Of a stretch of DNA of 64,000 nt, positions 1-7,360 are shown piece after piece. The position numbers and the translations under genes were made by a program. The notes beneath the pieces are model-generated. The model ran no database searches and was not told the origin of the DNA. It saw only the letters and a program-made list of their open reading frames with translations. Location of the stretch: positions 4,229,001 through 4,293,000 of the forward strand of contig NZ_CP084758.1 in assembly GCF_020535565.1 (NCBI RefSeq), in the 5' to 3' direction. Numbering within the stretch: the stretch's first letter is position 1; the number at the start of each line of letters is the position of its first letter. The DNA comes from Shinella sp. XGS7 (GTDB taxonomy: Bacteria > Pseudomonadota > Gammaproteobacteria > Burkholderiales > Burkholderiaceae_C).

Positions 1-309
1 GTCGGCCACCTCGGCAATGTCCAGGCGCTTGGTCAGAAAGCGCAGGCGGCGGTCGATCTCGCGCAGGCGCTTCTTGCCGTAGAGGTAGTCGCCGTTCTCC
101 GAGCGGTCCCCGTTCTTGGCGGCCCAGGACACGATCTCCACGATCTTGGGCCGCTCCACATCCAGCAGCTCCATGAACTCGGCCCGCAGCCGCGCATAGC
201 CCTCGGGCGTCATGTAGTTGCGCGTGCCCTGCGGCAGGGGCGGCAGGCCGACTTCGTCGCCATCGTCCTCGTCCTGATGCGTGCTTTCCTTGGTGAATGC
301 CTTGCTCAT
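1..309 (-). CDS. greB: Transcription elongation factor GreB (N-terminal part)
   Basis: The visible 103 codons begin MSKAFTKES and continue into TPEGYARLRAEL, then a basic coiled coil with AAKNGDRSENGDYLYGKKR and LREIDRRLRFLTKR. This is the N-terminal coiled coil of the GreA/GreB family, and the LYGKKRLREIDRRLRFL block is typical of GreB rather than GreA. GreB enters the RNA polymerase secondary channel and stimulates cleavage of backtracked transcripts. The gene runs off the left edge, so the C-terminal FKBP-like domain is not seen. It is divergent from the CoA-transferase gene, with about 50 bases between their starts. Confidence 0.93.
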   Translation of the reverse strand, partial: MSKAFTKESTHQDEDDGDEVGLPPLPQGTRNYMTPEGYARLRAEFMELLDVERPKIVEIVSWAAKNGDRSENGDYLYGKKRLREIDRRLRFLTKRLDIAEVAD

Positions 310-358
310 GGCGTGTATTGTGTCGCGAGACCCAAGCCCCTTTGAGGAGAGCGCGCGC

Positions 359-1480
359 ATGAGCACAGCAGGCCCCCTGGCGGGATACCGCGTGATCGAG
401 TTTGCCGGCATCGGCCCCGGCCCCTTCGCCGGCATGCTGCTGGCCGATCTGGGCGCCGATGTGGTGCTGATCGAGCGCCCCGCGGCCCAGCGCAGCCTGG
501 GTGGCGGCGGCGCGCTCAACCGCGGCAAGCGCTCGGTCTGCCTGGACCTCAAACGCCCCGAGGCGCGCGAGGCCGCCCGCGCCCTGGTGCTGGGGGCTGA
601 TGCGCTGATCGAGGGCTATCGCCCCGGTGTGATGGAGCGTCTGGGCCTGGGCCCGGCGGACTTCGAGGCGGCGCACCCCCGCCTGGTCTACGGCCGCATC
701 ACCGGCTGGGGCCAGAGCGGCCCGCTGGCCCAGACCGCCGGGCATGACATCAATTACGCCGCGCTCAGCGGCGCGCTCTCCATTGCCAGCCGCCGCGGCG
801 TGGCGCCCAGCCTGCCGGCCACCCTGCTGGGCGATCTGGGCGGCGGTGCGCTCTTTCTGGTGATCGGCCTGCTCAGCGCCCTGCTGGAGGCGCGCCGCAG
901 CGGCCGCGGCCAGGTGGTGGACTCCGCCATCGTGGACGGCTTGAGCTGCCTCAGCGCCCTGCTGCTGAGCCTGCGCGGCCAGGGCCTGTGGCAGGACGAT
1001 CCGGCGCAGAACTTCTTTCTGCACGAGTCGCCCTTTTACGACTGCTTCGAGTGCGCGGACGGCCACTACCTGAGCCTGGGCGCCATCGAGCCCGCCTTCT
1101 ACCGCGAGCTGCTGCAGCGCCTGGAGCTGGCCGATGAAGACCCGGCGCGGCAGTACGACACGGCCGACTGGCCGCGCCTGCGCGCCCGGGTGGCGCAGCG
1201 CCTGCGCGAGCGCCCGCGCGAGGCCTGGGTGGCGCGCTTCGAGGGCAGCGATGCCTGTGTGGCTCCGGTGCTCAGTCTCGCCGAGGCCGCGGCCCACCCG
1301 CATGCGCGCGCCCGCGGCCAGCATGTGGATGTGGCCGGCCAGCTGCAGCCGCGGGCGGCGCCGCGCTTCTCGCGCAGCGCCCTGCGCGAGCCCCAACACC
1401 CGCCGGAGCCCGGCGCGCAGACGCGGGAGCTGCTGGCCGAGGCCGGCCTCAGCCCGGCCCAGATCGAGGCCCTGCGCTAG
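359..1480 (+). CDS. Family III CoA-transferase, alpha-methylacyl-CoA racemase type
   Basis: A protein of 373 residues with the family III (CaiB/BaiF) fold. The N-terminus reads GYRVIEFAGIGPGPFAGMLLADLGADV. His129 in GHDINY and Asp159 in LLGDLGGGA sit where the catalytic His/Asp pair lies in alpha-methylacyl-CoA racemases (MCR/AMACR), which suggests 2-methylacyl-CoA epimerisation rather than CoA transfer. The ATG at 359 follows a GAGGAG ribosome site; an in-frame start at 281 would add 26 residues that fit nothing in the family and would overlap greB. It converges with the LysR gene and overlaps it by four bases. The substrate cannot be read from the sequence. Confidence 0.87.
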   Translation: MSTAGPLAGYRVIEFAGIGPGPFAGMLLADLGADVVLIERPAAQRSLGGGGALNRGKRSVCLDLKRPEAREAARALVLGADALIEGYRPGVMERLGLGPADFEAAHPRLVYGRITGWGQSGPLAQTAGHDINYAALSGALSIASRRGVAPSLPATLLGDLGGGALFLVIGLLSALLEARRSGRGQVVDSAIVDGLSCLSALLLSLRGQGLWQDDPAQNFFLHESPFYDCFECADGHYLSLGAIEPAFYRELLQRLELADEDPARQYDTADWPRLRARVAQRLRERPREAWVARFEGSDACVAPVLSLAEAAAHPHARARGQHVDVAGQLQPRAAPRFSRSALREPQHPPEPGAQTRELLAEAGLSPAQIEALR

Positions 1481-2355
1481 CGGCTCAGCAGCCCTTCCAG
1501 CAAGGGGATGCGATGGCGGCGCGGCGCCGTGATCGCATAGAAGTTTTCCTTGAGCTCGGCCGCGCCGCCCAGCGAGACCAGCAGGCCGCTGCGCAGCTCG
1601 TCCTGCACCACCACCTCGGGCAGCAGGGCCAGCCAGCCGCTGTCGCGCGCGATCAGGCGCAGCATGGCCATATCGTCCACCTCGGCCCGCAGCCGCGGCT
1701 GCACGCCGGCCGTGGCGCACAGGGCATCGAACTGCCCACGCAGCGCATGACGCGGACCGGGCAGCACCATCTCCAGGCCCTCCAGGTCTTCGGGCACGCG
1801 CAGCTGGCGCCCCTGCCAGCGCGCGGCCGGCCCCACGATGCCCACCGCCTGGCTGCCCAGGAACTGGCACAGCAGGGGGCGGTCCGGGTCGGCCGGCACG
1901 CTCTCATTGGCCAGCACCAGGTCCAGCTGATGCTGCACCAGGCGGGCGAGCAGGCCGTCCAGCAGGCCGGACTCCAGGGTCAGCACCAGACCGGGCTCGG
2001 TCAGCAGGGGGCGCAGCAGGTTCTCCTGGTAGTTGCGTGAGAGCGTGGCCACACTGCCCACGCGCAGCCGGCTCAGGCCCTGGCTGCGGCCCTCCAGCCG
2101 CCCCAGCAGCTCCTGGCCCAGGCCGAAGATGTTCTCGGCATAGGCCAGCACCAGCTGACCGCCATCGCTGAGCTGCAGGCCGCGCCCAGCGCGTATGAAC
2201 AGCGGCTCGCCCAGGCGCTCCTCCAGCTGGCGGATCTGGGCCGAGAGCGCGGACTGCGAGACATGCAGGCTCTCCGCCGCCTGGCGCAGATGCCCCAGCT
2301 TGGCCACCCGCCAGAAGTAGAACAGGTGGTGGAAGTTCAGCTGCTCCAGCTTCAT
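1477..2355 (-). CDS. LysR-family regulator, NhaR-like, probable regulator of dabBA
   Basis: A protein of 292 residues. It begins MKLEQLNFHHLFYFWRVAKLGH, the characteristic start of the NhaR branch of LysR regulators, followed by the winged helix-turn-helix (residues about 17-40, HLRQAAESLHVSQSALSAQI) and a LysR substrate-binding domain. NhaR in E. coli responds to sodium, but members of this branch are also found divergent from the NuoL-like/DUF2309 pair, as here. The start at 2355 faces dabB across a short AT-rich spacer with inverted and direct repeats, so control of dabBA and autoregulation are the obvious inference. The inducer is unknown. Confidence 0.85.
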   Translation of the reverse strand: MKLEQLNFHHLFYFWRVAKLGHLRQAAESLHVSQSALSAQIRQLEERLGEPLFIRAGRGLQLSDGGQLVLAYAENIFGLGQELLGRLEGRSQGLSRLRVGSVATLSRNYQENLLRPLLTEPGLVLTLESGLLDGLLARLVQHQLDLVLANESVPADPDRPLLCQFLGSQAVGIVGPAARWQGRQLRVPEDLEGLEMVLPGPRHALRGQFDALCATAGVQPRLRAEVDDMAMLRLIARDSGWLALLPEVVVQDELRSGLLVSLGGAAELKENFYAITAPRRHRIPLLEGLLSR

Positions 2356-2405
2356 TGTTCTGTTTATTAATCAATTTCGTTCTGATCAATGTAATTTACA
2401 GAACA
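2356..2405. promoter_or_regulatory. Divergent control region between the NhaR-like regulator and dabB
   Basis: This short AT-rich stretch stands out against the GC-rich surroundings. It carries a perfect 8-base inverted repeat, TGTTCTGT (2356-2363) and ACAGAACA (2398-2405), and inside it two ATCAAT direct repeats (2370-2375 and 2385-2390) spaced 15 bases apart. Tandem LysR half-sites upstream of a divergently regulated operon usually look like this. Binding by the 1477-2355 product is inferred. Confidence 0.55.
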
Positions 2406-2481
2406 AAACCCGGCAAGCATGATCGCGGCCCAACGCGCTCCAAGGCGCCCCCAGCCGCTCAACGCCTTGCACTGGTCCACC

Positions 2482-4098
2482 ATGCCCGCCCTGCCCACCT
2501 CCTGGTTCACCCTCGGCCTCGCCCTCTGCGCGGCCCTGCCCCCGCTGCTGATGCTGCTGCTGGCCCTGTGGCCGCAGCGCGAGGCCGGCCCCGGTACCCC
2601 GGACCGGCCGCGCCTGTGGCGGCGCTTCCGGCGCGTCTGCACGCTGGCTCTGCTGCTGGCCCTGGGCCAGCTGCTGCTCATCGTCCTGCAGCCCCTGCTG
2701 GCGCCGCAGGCCGCCGCCGAGTTCAAGGTCCTGAGCCAGCCCTGGATGCAGACCAGCCTCCTGAGCGCGACCCTGGCCCTGCTGGTGCAGCTGCTGGGCA
2801 CGGTGATCGCGGCCTTCTCGTCGCGCTATCTGGAGGGCGAGGCCCGCCAGGGCCGCTATGCCGCCGCCCTGGCCGGGGTGCTGGCCGCCGTGCACCTGCT
2901 GCTGCTGGCCGATCACTGGCTGCCCCTGATCCTGGCCTGGGCCCTGGTGGGCGTGGTGCTGGAGCGCCTGCTGTGCTTTTACGCGTCGCGCCCCTTTGCC
3001 CGCCTGGCCGCGCACAAGAAGCGCCTGGCCGACCGCCTGGCCGATGTGCTGCTGCTGGCCGCCGCCGGCCTGGCCTGGCAGGCTGTGGGCAGCGGCTCCT
3101 TCGAGGCGCTGCGCCAGGCCCTGCAGGCGGGCGCGCTGAACGAGAGCCTGTCCCTGCAGCTCAGCGCCGTGCTGCTGGTGCTGGCCGTGATGCTGCGCAG
3201 CGCCCTGCTGCCCGTGCATGGCTGGCTGATCCAGGTGATGGAGGCGCCCACGCCGGTCTCGGCCCTGCTGCATGCGGGCGTGGTGAACCTCGGCGGCGTG
3301 GTGCTGGTCCGTTTCGCGCCCCTGCTGGAGCAGGCGCCGCTGGCGCGCGGCCTGCTGGTCGTGGCGGGCCTGGCCACCGCCCTGCTGGCCGGTCTGGTGA
3401 TGCTCACCCGCATCAGCATCAAGGTGCGCCTGGCATGGTCCACCGTGGCCCAGATGGGCTTCATGCTGATGGAGTGCGGCCTGGGCCTCTACACCCTGGC
3501 GGCCCTGCATCTGATCGGCCACTCGCTCTACAAGGCCCATGCCTTCCTGAGCGCCTCGGAAGCGGTGCGCGAGGCCCGGCTGCGCGCCCTGAGGCCCTCG
3601 CCGCGGGCCAGCGCGGCCAGCCTCTGGCTGGCACCCCTGCTCAGCGTCGCCCTGGTGGCTGGCCTGGCCCTGGCGCTGCAGCCCGCCGCCTGGCCCTGGT
3701 GGTGGAGCGGCGTGCTGGCCCTGGCCTGGGCGCCCATGCTGTGGTGGTCGGACCGCGAATCGGCCCTCACCCGGCTGGTGGCCGCCCTGCCCATGCTGGC
3801 CGCTCTGGCCCTGGCCGCCTTGCTGCTGCACGGCCTGCCCCTGGGTCTGCAGGACCGCCCCTTCGAGGCGCTCGGCCCCCTGGTGCTCGCCGGCATGGCC
3901 GGGCTCTACCTGGGCCTGGCCCTGCTGCAGCGCCGGCCCGAGGGGCTCTCCGGCTGGCGCCGCTGGAGCTATGCGGGCTTCTACCTCGATGAGATCTACA
4001 CCCGGCTGACCCTGCGCCTGTGGCCCACGCGCTGGACCCCGGCCCAGGCGCCGCACTGGCGTGGCGCCAGCACCTCCCTGGCCACCCGCCAGCCCTGA
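2482..4098 (+). CDS. dabB: DabB: NuoL/MrpA-like membrane subunit of an inorganic carbon transporter
   Basis: A very hydrophobic protein of 538 residues with about a dozen predicted membrane helices, belonging to the NuoL/MrpA proton-translocating family. The core includes PVHGWLIQVMEAPTPVSALLHAGVVNLGG and KVRLAWSTVAQMGFMLMECGLG, the discontinuous-helix and lysine/histidine region used for proton conduction in this family. The gene directly precedes dabA, which identifies it as DabB rather than a complex I subunit. DabAB couples a cation gradient to one-way CO2 hydration and bicarbonate accumulation. The start at 2482 lies just before the first helix; an in-frame ATG at 2419 would add 21 residues. 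Neither has a strong ribosome site. Confidence 0.88.
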   Translation: MPALPTSWFTLGLALCAALPPLLMLLLALWPQREAGPGTPDRPRLWRRFRRVCTLALLLALGQLLLIVLQPLLAPQAAAEFKVLSQPWMQTSLLSATLALLVQLLGTVIAAFSSRYLEGEARQGRYAAALAGVLAAVHLLLLADHWLPLILAWALVGVVLERLLCFYASRPFARLAAHKKRLADRLADVLLLAAAGLAWQAVGSGSFEALRQALQAGALNESLSLQLSAVLLVLAVMLRSALLPVHGWLIQVMEAPTPVSALLHAGVVNLGGVVLVRFAPLLEQAPLARGLLVVAGLATALLAGLVMLTRISIKVRLAWSTVAQMGFMLMECGLGLYTLAALHLIGHSLYKAHAFLSASEAVREARLRALRPSPRASAASLWLAPLLSVALVAGLALALQPAAWPWWWSGVLALAWAPMLWWSDRESALTRLVAALPMLAALALAALLLHGLPLGLQDRPFEALGPLVLAGMAGLYLGLALLQRRPEGLSGWRRWSYAGFYLDEIYTRLTLRLWPTRWTPAQAPHWRGASTSLATRQP

Positions 4099-4130
4099 GC
4101 CCCAAGAACACATTGATCAGGAAACCTGCG

Positions 4131-6707
4131 ATGAGCGAGCTGCCCGAACTGCTGGAATCTCCCCCCCAGGCCCGCGGCCACGATGCGGCCTGGCGACAGC
4201 GCGTGGGCGCCGCCTGCGCCCAGGCCTGCGAGGCCATCGCGCCCGCCTGGCCCCTGGACCGCGCCATTGCCGTCAACCCCCACTGGAAGCGCATCGCCCG
4301 CCCGGTGCGCGAGGTGGCCGCGCGCATGGCCCTGCTGGGCGGCCTGCAGGTCTTCCCGCCGCGCGAACGCCAGCGTCAGGCCTGGGAGAGCCGCCGCATC
4401 CAGCCCCGTGATCTGGCGCAGGCCCTGGCACGCCTGCCTGCGGCCCGCGAGGCCGGTCTGAGCGCGGACGCGTGCATCGCGGCCCTGGCGCGCCCCGGCC
4501 TGCCGCCGGCCCTGCCCCTGCTGATCGATGTGCTGGACCAGGCGCCGGATCGCGAGTCGCGCCTGTCCTGGCGCCAGGCCATCACCCACCAGGTGAGCCA
4601 GACCTGCGCCGCCTATTTCGACGAGCAGCAGGCCGACTGGCAGCCCAGCCGCCGCGAGGGCCTCTACGCCTTCTGGCTGGACACCCTGCAGCATGACCAT
4701 GGCATCGGCATCCTGATGGGCCTGCCGCGCCTGGACCGCGGTCTGGCCGCCCTGCCCGCCAGCCGCGAAGCCGCCGAGCAATGGGCGCTGCAGCGCCTGG
4801 GCCTGCCCGAGGCGGTGTGGGCCGACTATCTGGAATCGGTGCTGCTCACCGTGAACGGCTGGGCCTCGTGGTGCGCCTACCGCGGCTGGCAGGCCGCCCA
4901 GCAGGGCGAGCCGGACCAGCATCTGCGCGAGCTGCTGGCCCTGCGCCTGGCCTGGGGCGCCCTGCTGCTGGAGTGCCGTGATCCCCGCCACAGCCCGCGG
5001 GCGTTTGAACAGCTGCAGGCCGCCTGGCGCCAGGCCCCGCAGCGCCTGGCCGCGGCCCAGGCCGAGCTGCTGCCCGACGAGGTCTGGCAGCTCGCCCTGG
5101 AGCTGGGCTATCAGCGCGAGCTGGCCCAGCGCCTGGCCGCCGTGCCGGCGCGCCCGGTGGCGAGCGAGCCGCCCGAGCTGCAGGCGGCCTTCTGCATCGA
5201 TGTGCGCAGCGAGCCGCTGCGGCGCGCGCTGGAGGCGGTGCACCCCGGCATCCAGACCCTGGGCTTTGCCGGCTTCTTCGGCCTGCCCGCGGCCTACACG
5301 CCCCTGGGCACCGAGGCGCGCCGCCCGCAGCTGCCGGGCCTGCTGGCGCCGTCCATGGAGGTGCTGGAGCAGCTGGAGCCCGGCCTGGACGAGGCCGCCC
5401 GCGCCCTGCCCTCGACGGCCGAGCTGGCCGCCCAGCGCCAGCGCCGCCTGGGCTGGGCGGCCTCCTGGGAGGCCGGCACCCGCTGGCCGGGGGCGGCCTT
5501 CTCCTTCGTCGAATCGCTGGGCCTGGGCTATCTGGCCCGGCTGCCGGGCTGGCTGCGCCCCGGCACGCAGACGCGCGCCCTGGATGATCAGGCGGGCCTG
5601 CCCGCGCGCTACCGGCCGCTGTGCCGCCCCACACTCAGCGGCCTGAGCCTGGAGGCCAAGACGGCCCTGGCCGCCCGTGTGTTGCGCGCCATGGGTCTGC
5701 AGCGCGATCTCGCGCCCCTGGTGCTGCTGGTGGGCCATGGCAACCAGTCGGCCAACAACGCCCAGGCCGCGGCCCTGGACTGCGGCGCCTGCTGCGGCCA
5801 GACCGGCGAGGTGAATGCCCGCAGCCTGGCCCGCCTGCTCAACGAAGCCGCCGTGCGCGCGGCCTTGCGCGAGCAGGGGCTGATCATCGAGGCCCAGACC
5901 CAGTTCCTGGCCGCCCTGCACAACACCAGCACGGACGAGCTGGAGCTCTTCGATCTGGATCTGCTGCCCGTCGCGGCGCGTGAACGCTGGCAAGCCCTGG
6001 CCCCGCGCTTCGAGCAGGCCTGCGACCAGCTGCGCCGCGAGCGCGCGCCCAGCCTGGGCCTGAGCCCGCGCCTGCCGCACGCCGCGCTGCTGGAGCAGCT
6101 GCGCCGACGCGCCAATGACGGCGCCCAGACCCGGCCCGAATGGGGCCTGGCCGGCAATGCCGCCTTCCTGATTGCGCCGCGCCAGCGCAGCCTGGGCACC
6201 CATCTGGGCGGCCGCTGCTTTCTGCACGACTACGACGCCCGCCAGGACAGCGATGGCAGCGTGCTGGAGCTGCTGATGACCGCGCCCATGCTGGTCACGC
6301 ACTGGATCAACTGGCAGTACCACGCCTCCTGCTGCGAACCCGAGCGCCTGGGCAGCGGCAACAAGCTGCTGCATAACGTGGTGGGCGGCGTGCTGGGCGT
6401 GTTCGAGGGCAATGGCGGCGATCTGCGCATCGGCCTCTCGCGCCAGTCCCTGCATGACGGCCGGCAATGGCGCCACGAGCCCCTGCGCCTGACCGTGGTG
6501 ATCGACGCACCGCAGCGCGCCATCCAGCGCGTGATCGAGCGCCATGCGGTGCTGCAGCAGCTGCTGCAGCACGGCTGGCTGCATCTGTGGCGCTTCGAGG
6601 GCGAGGGCCTGCAGCGCTATGAGACAGGCAATGCGGCAGACGGTGAGGCAGGCGAAGGGATGACTAGCGGGGCGGGGGCCTGGCGAGAGCTCGAAGCCGC
6701 CAACTGA
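4131..6707 (+). CDS. dabA: DabA: zinc subunit (DUF2309) of the inorganic carbon transporter
   Basis: A soluble protein of 858 residues of the DUF2309/UPF0753 family. The four zinc-site residues described for DabA of Halothiobacillus are present: Cys355 and Asp357 in FCIDVRSE, His536 in LVGHGNQSANN and Cys551 in LDCGACCG, with the same 15-residue spacing between His and Cys. The site resembles beta-carbonic anhydrase and is thought to hydrate CO2 vectorially when complexed with DabB. AGGA lies upstream of the ATG, 32 bases after dabB, so the two form an operon. The conserved C-terminal block with THWINWQYHASCCEPERLG is intact. Function is well supported by family; direction and physiological role here are inferred. 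Confidence 0.92.
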   Translation: MSELPELLESPPQARGHDAAWRQRVGAACAQACEAIAPAWPLDRAIAVNPHWKRIARPVREVAARMALLGGLQVFPPRERQRQAWESRRIQPRDLAQALARLPAAREAGLSADACIAALARPGLPPALPLLIDVLDQAPDRESRLSWRQAITHQVSQTCAAYFDEQQADWQPSRREGLYAFWLDTLQHDHGIGILMGLPRLDRGLAALPASREAAEQWALQRLGLPEAVWADYLESVLLTVNGWASWCAYRGWQAAQQGEPDQHLRELLALRLAWGALLLECRDPRHSPRAFEQLQAAWRQAPQRLAAAQAELLPDEVWQLALELGYQRELAQRLAAVPARPVASEPPELQAAFCIDVRSEPLRRALEAVHPGIQTLGFAGFFGLPAAYTPLGTEARRPQLPGLLAPSMEVLEQLEPGLDEAARALPSTAELAAQRQRRLGWAASWEAGTRWPGAAFSFVESLGLGYLARLPGWLRPGTQTRALDDQAGLPARYRPLCRPTLSGLSLEAKTALAARVLRAMGLQRDLAPLVLLVGHGNQSANNAQAAALDCGACCGQTGEVNARSLARLLNEAAVRAALREQGLIIEAQTQFLAALHNTSTDELELFDLDLLPVAARERWQALAPRFEQACDQLRRERAPSLGLSPRLPHAALLEQLRRRANDGAQTRPEWGLAGNAAFLIAPRQRSLGTHLGGRCFLHDYDARQDSDGSVLELLMTAPMLVTHWINWQYHASCCEPERLGSGNKLLHNVVGGVLGVFEGNGGDLRIGLSRQSLHDGRQWRHEPLRLTVVIDAPQRAIQRVIERHAVLQQLLQHGWLHLWRFEGEGLQRYETGNAADGEAGEGMTSGAGAWRELEAAN

Positions 6708-6796
6708 GACGACCCAAGTCCCGGCACGCGAGTCAAGCGTCGCCGGACGGGTCGCTGTCCCGGATCGCAACCCGGCAGGAAGCTGGACACAAAGAA

Positions 6797-6830
6797 AAAC
6801 GGGTCCGCTTCTTGCGAAGCGGACCCGTTT
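6797..6830 (-). terminator. Rho-independent terminator of the tRNA-Arg array
   Basis: A perfect 14-base-pair stem, AAACGGGTCCGCTT (6797-6810) with AAGCGGACCCGTTT (6817-6830), and a six-base loop. On the minus strand the stem is followed by a T-rich run (complement of AAAGAAAAAC at 6791-6800), so it terminates leftward transcription from the tRNA genes. It also lies downstream of dabA and may stop rightward transcription, but the T-run there is poor. Confidence 0.85.
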
Positions 6831-6837
6831 CAATTGT

Positions 6838-6914
6838 TGGCGCGGCTGGCAGGATTCGAACCCACGACCCCTTGGTTCGTAGCCAAGTACTCTATCCAAC
6901 TGAGCTACAGCCGC
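6838..6914 (-). tRNA. tRNA-Arg (anticodon ACG), copy 3 (distal)
   Basis: On the minus strand this 77-base unit folds as a complete cloverleaf: acceptor GCGGCTG/CAGCCGC, D arm GCTC...GAGT, anticodon stem CTTGG/CCAAG with loop CTACGAA (anticodon ACG, read as ICG for CGN codons), and T arm with TTCGAAT. The discriminator is G and the CCA end is encoded. It is the most distal of three tandem copies and directly precedes the terminator. Confidence 0.97.
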
Positions 6915-6986
6915 ACGACTTGAACTTCAAATTTTGCTGCGGTCAGCACCCCGTCGTGGTGAGGTATCGACCTGTCTTTCGAATCC

Positions 6987-7019
6987 CGAGAGCGCTCCGA
7001 ATGAATTCGGGCGCTCTCG
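6987..7019. other. Hairpin in tRNA spacer 2
   Basis: CGAGAGCGC (6987-6995) pairs with GCGCTCTCG (7011-7019), and after one bulged base CCGAA pairs with TTCGG around a four-base loop. It lies in the 111-base spacer between the second and third tRNA-Arg copies, just beyond the CCA end of the copy at 7026-7102. The position suggests a processing or 3'-protection element in the polycistronic precursor; this is inferred. Confidence 0.7.
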
Positions 7020-7025
7020 ATATTC

Positions 7026-7102
7026 TGGTGCGGCTGGCAGGATTCGAACCCACGACCCCTTGGTTCGTAGCCAAGTACTCTATCCAACTGAGCTACAGCC
7101 GC
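7026..7102 (-). tRNA. tRNA-Arg (anticodon ACG), copy 2
   Basis: Identical in its mature body to the copies on either side. Acceptor, D, anticodon (loop CTACGAA, anticodon ACG) and T arms are all intact, and CCA is encoded. The discriminator base is A, whereas the other two copies have G. It begins exactly 188 bases from each neighbour, showing that the whole tRNA-plus-spacer unit was duplicated. Confidence 0.97.
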
Positions 7103-7174
7103 ACGACTAAAACAATCACTTTTACTTCGGTCAGCACCTCGTCGTGATGAGGCGTTGACCTGACTTTTGAATCC

Positions 7175-7206
7175 GGGAGCTTCTTGAATTGCTTCAGGAA
7201 ACTCTC
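7175..7206. other. Hairpin in tRNA spacer 1
   Basis: GGGAGCTTCTTGAA (7175-7188) pairs with TTCAGGAAACTCTC (7193-7206) around a TTGC loop, with 13 of 14 positions pairing when two G-U pairs are allowed. It occupies the same place in its spacer as the hairpin at 6987-7019, but the stem sequence is largely different. The structure is therefore conserved although the bases are not. Confidence 0.68.
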
Positions 7207-7213
7207 GATATTC

Positions 7214-7290
7214 TGGCGCGGCTGGCAGGATTCGAACCCACGACCCCTTGGTTCGTAGCCAAGTACTCTATCCAACTGAGCTACAGCCGC
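7214..7290 (-). tRNA. tRNA-Arg (anticodon ACG), copy 1 (promoter-proximal)
   Basis: The first transcribed copy. It has an intact cloverleaf with anticodon ACG, discriminator G and encoded CCA. Its 5' end lies 11 bases from the -10 element at 7302-7307. Three copies of the tRNA that decodes CGU/CGC/CGA fit the heavy use of CGC codons throughout the window. Confidence 0.97.
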
Positions 7291-7301
7291 CGAAGCCCGC
7301 A

Positions 7302-7310
7302 ACTATAGCA
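7302..7310 (-). promoter_or_regulatory. Extended -10 promoter element of the tRNA-Arg array
   Basis: On the minus strand TG-C-TATAGT forms an extended -10 element (TATAGT is the complement of 7302-7307), followed by a GC-rich discriminator (GCGGGC) just before the first tRNA. GC-rich discriminators are typical of stringently controlled stable-RNA promoters. No good -35 hexamer is seen at the usual spacing. Confidence 0.55.
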
Positions 7311-7360
7311 CGCATTACTTGGCCATGACCAGTCTTTGAAGATTTTCTTCTGGGAAGTTC

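Larger units (their letters stand above)
6838..7290 (-). repeat. Tandem array of 188-base tRNA-Arg units
   Basis: The three tRNA genes start every 188 bases (77-base gene plus 111-base spacer). The two spacers have equal length and keep recognisable similarity (for example CGGTCAGCAC and CTCTCGATATTC blocks) but have diverged at many positions, while the tRNA bodies are the same. This indicates an old tandem duplication with purifying selection or gene conversion on the tRNA bodies. Confidence 0.85.

Noticed and set aside
3996-6899. A very long open frame on the minus strand opposite dabA
   Set aside because: It is rich in Gln, His, Gly and Ala with no recognisable domain, and mirrors the strong third-position GC bias of dabA and the neighbouring tRNA. 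It is a shadow.
6838-7290. The tRNA repeats considered as an integration hotspot or CRISPR-like array
   Set aside because: The units are complete tRNA genes with 111-base spacers, and no integrase, attachment-site duplication or cas gene is present.
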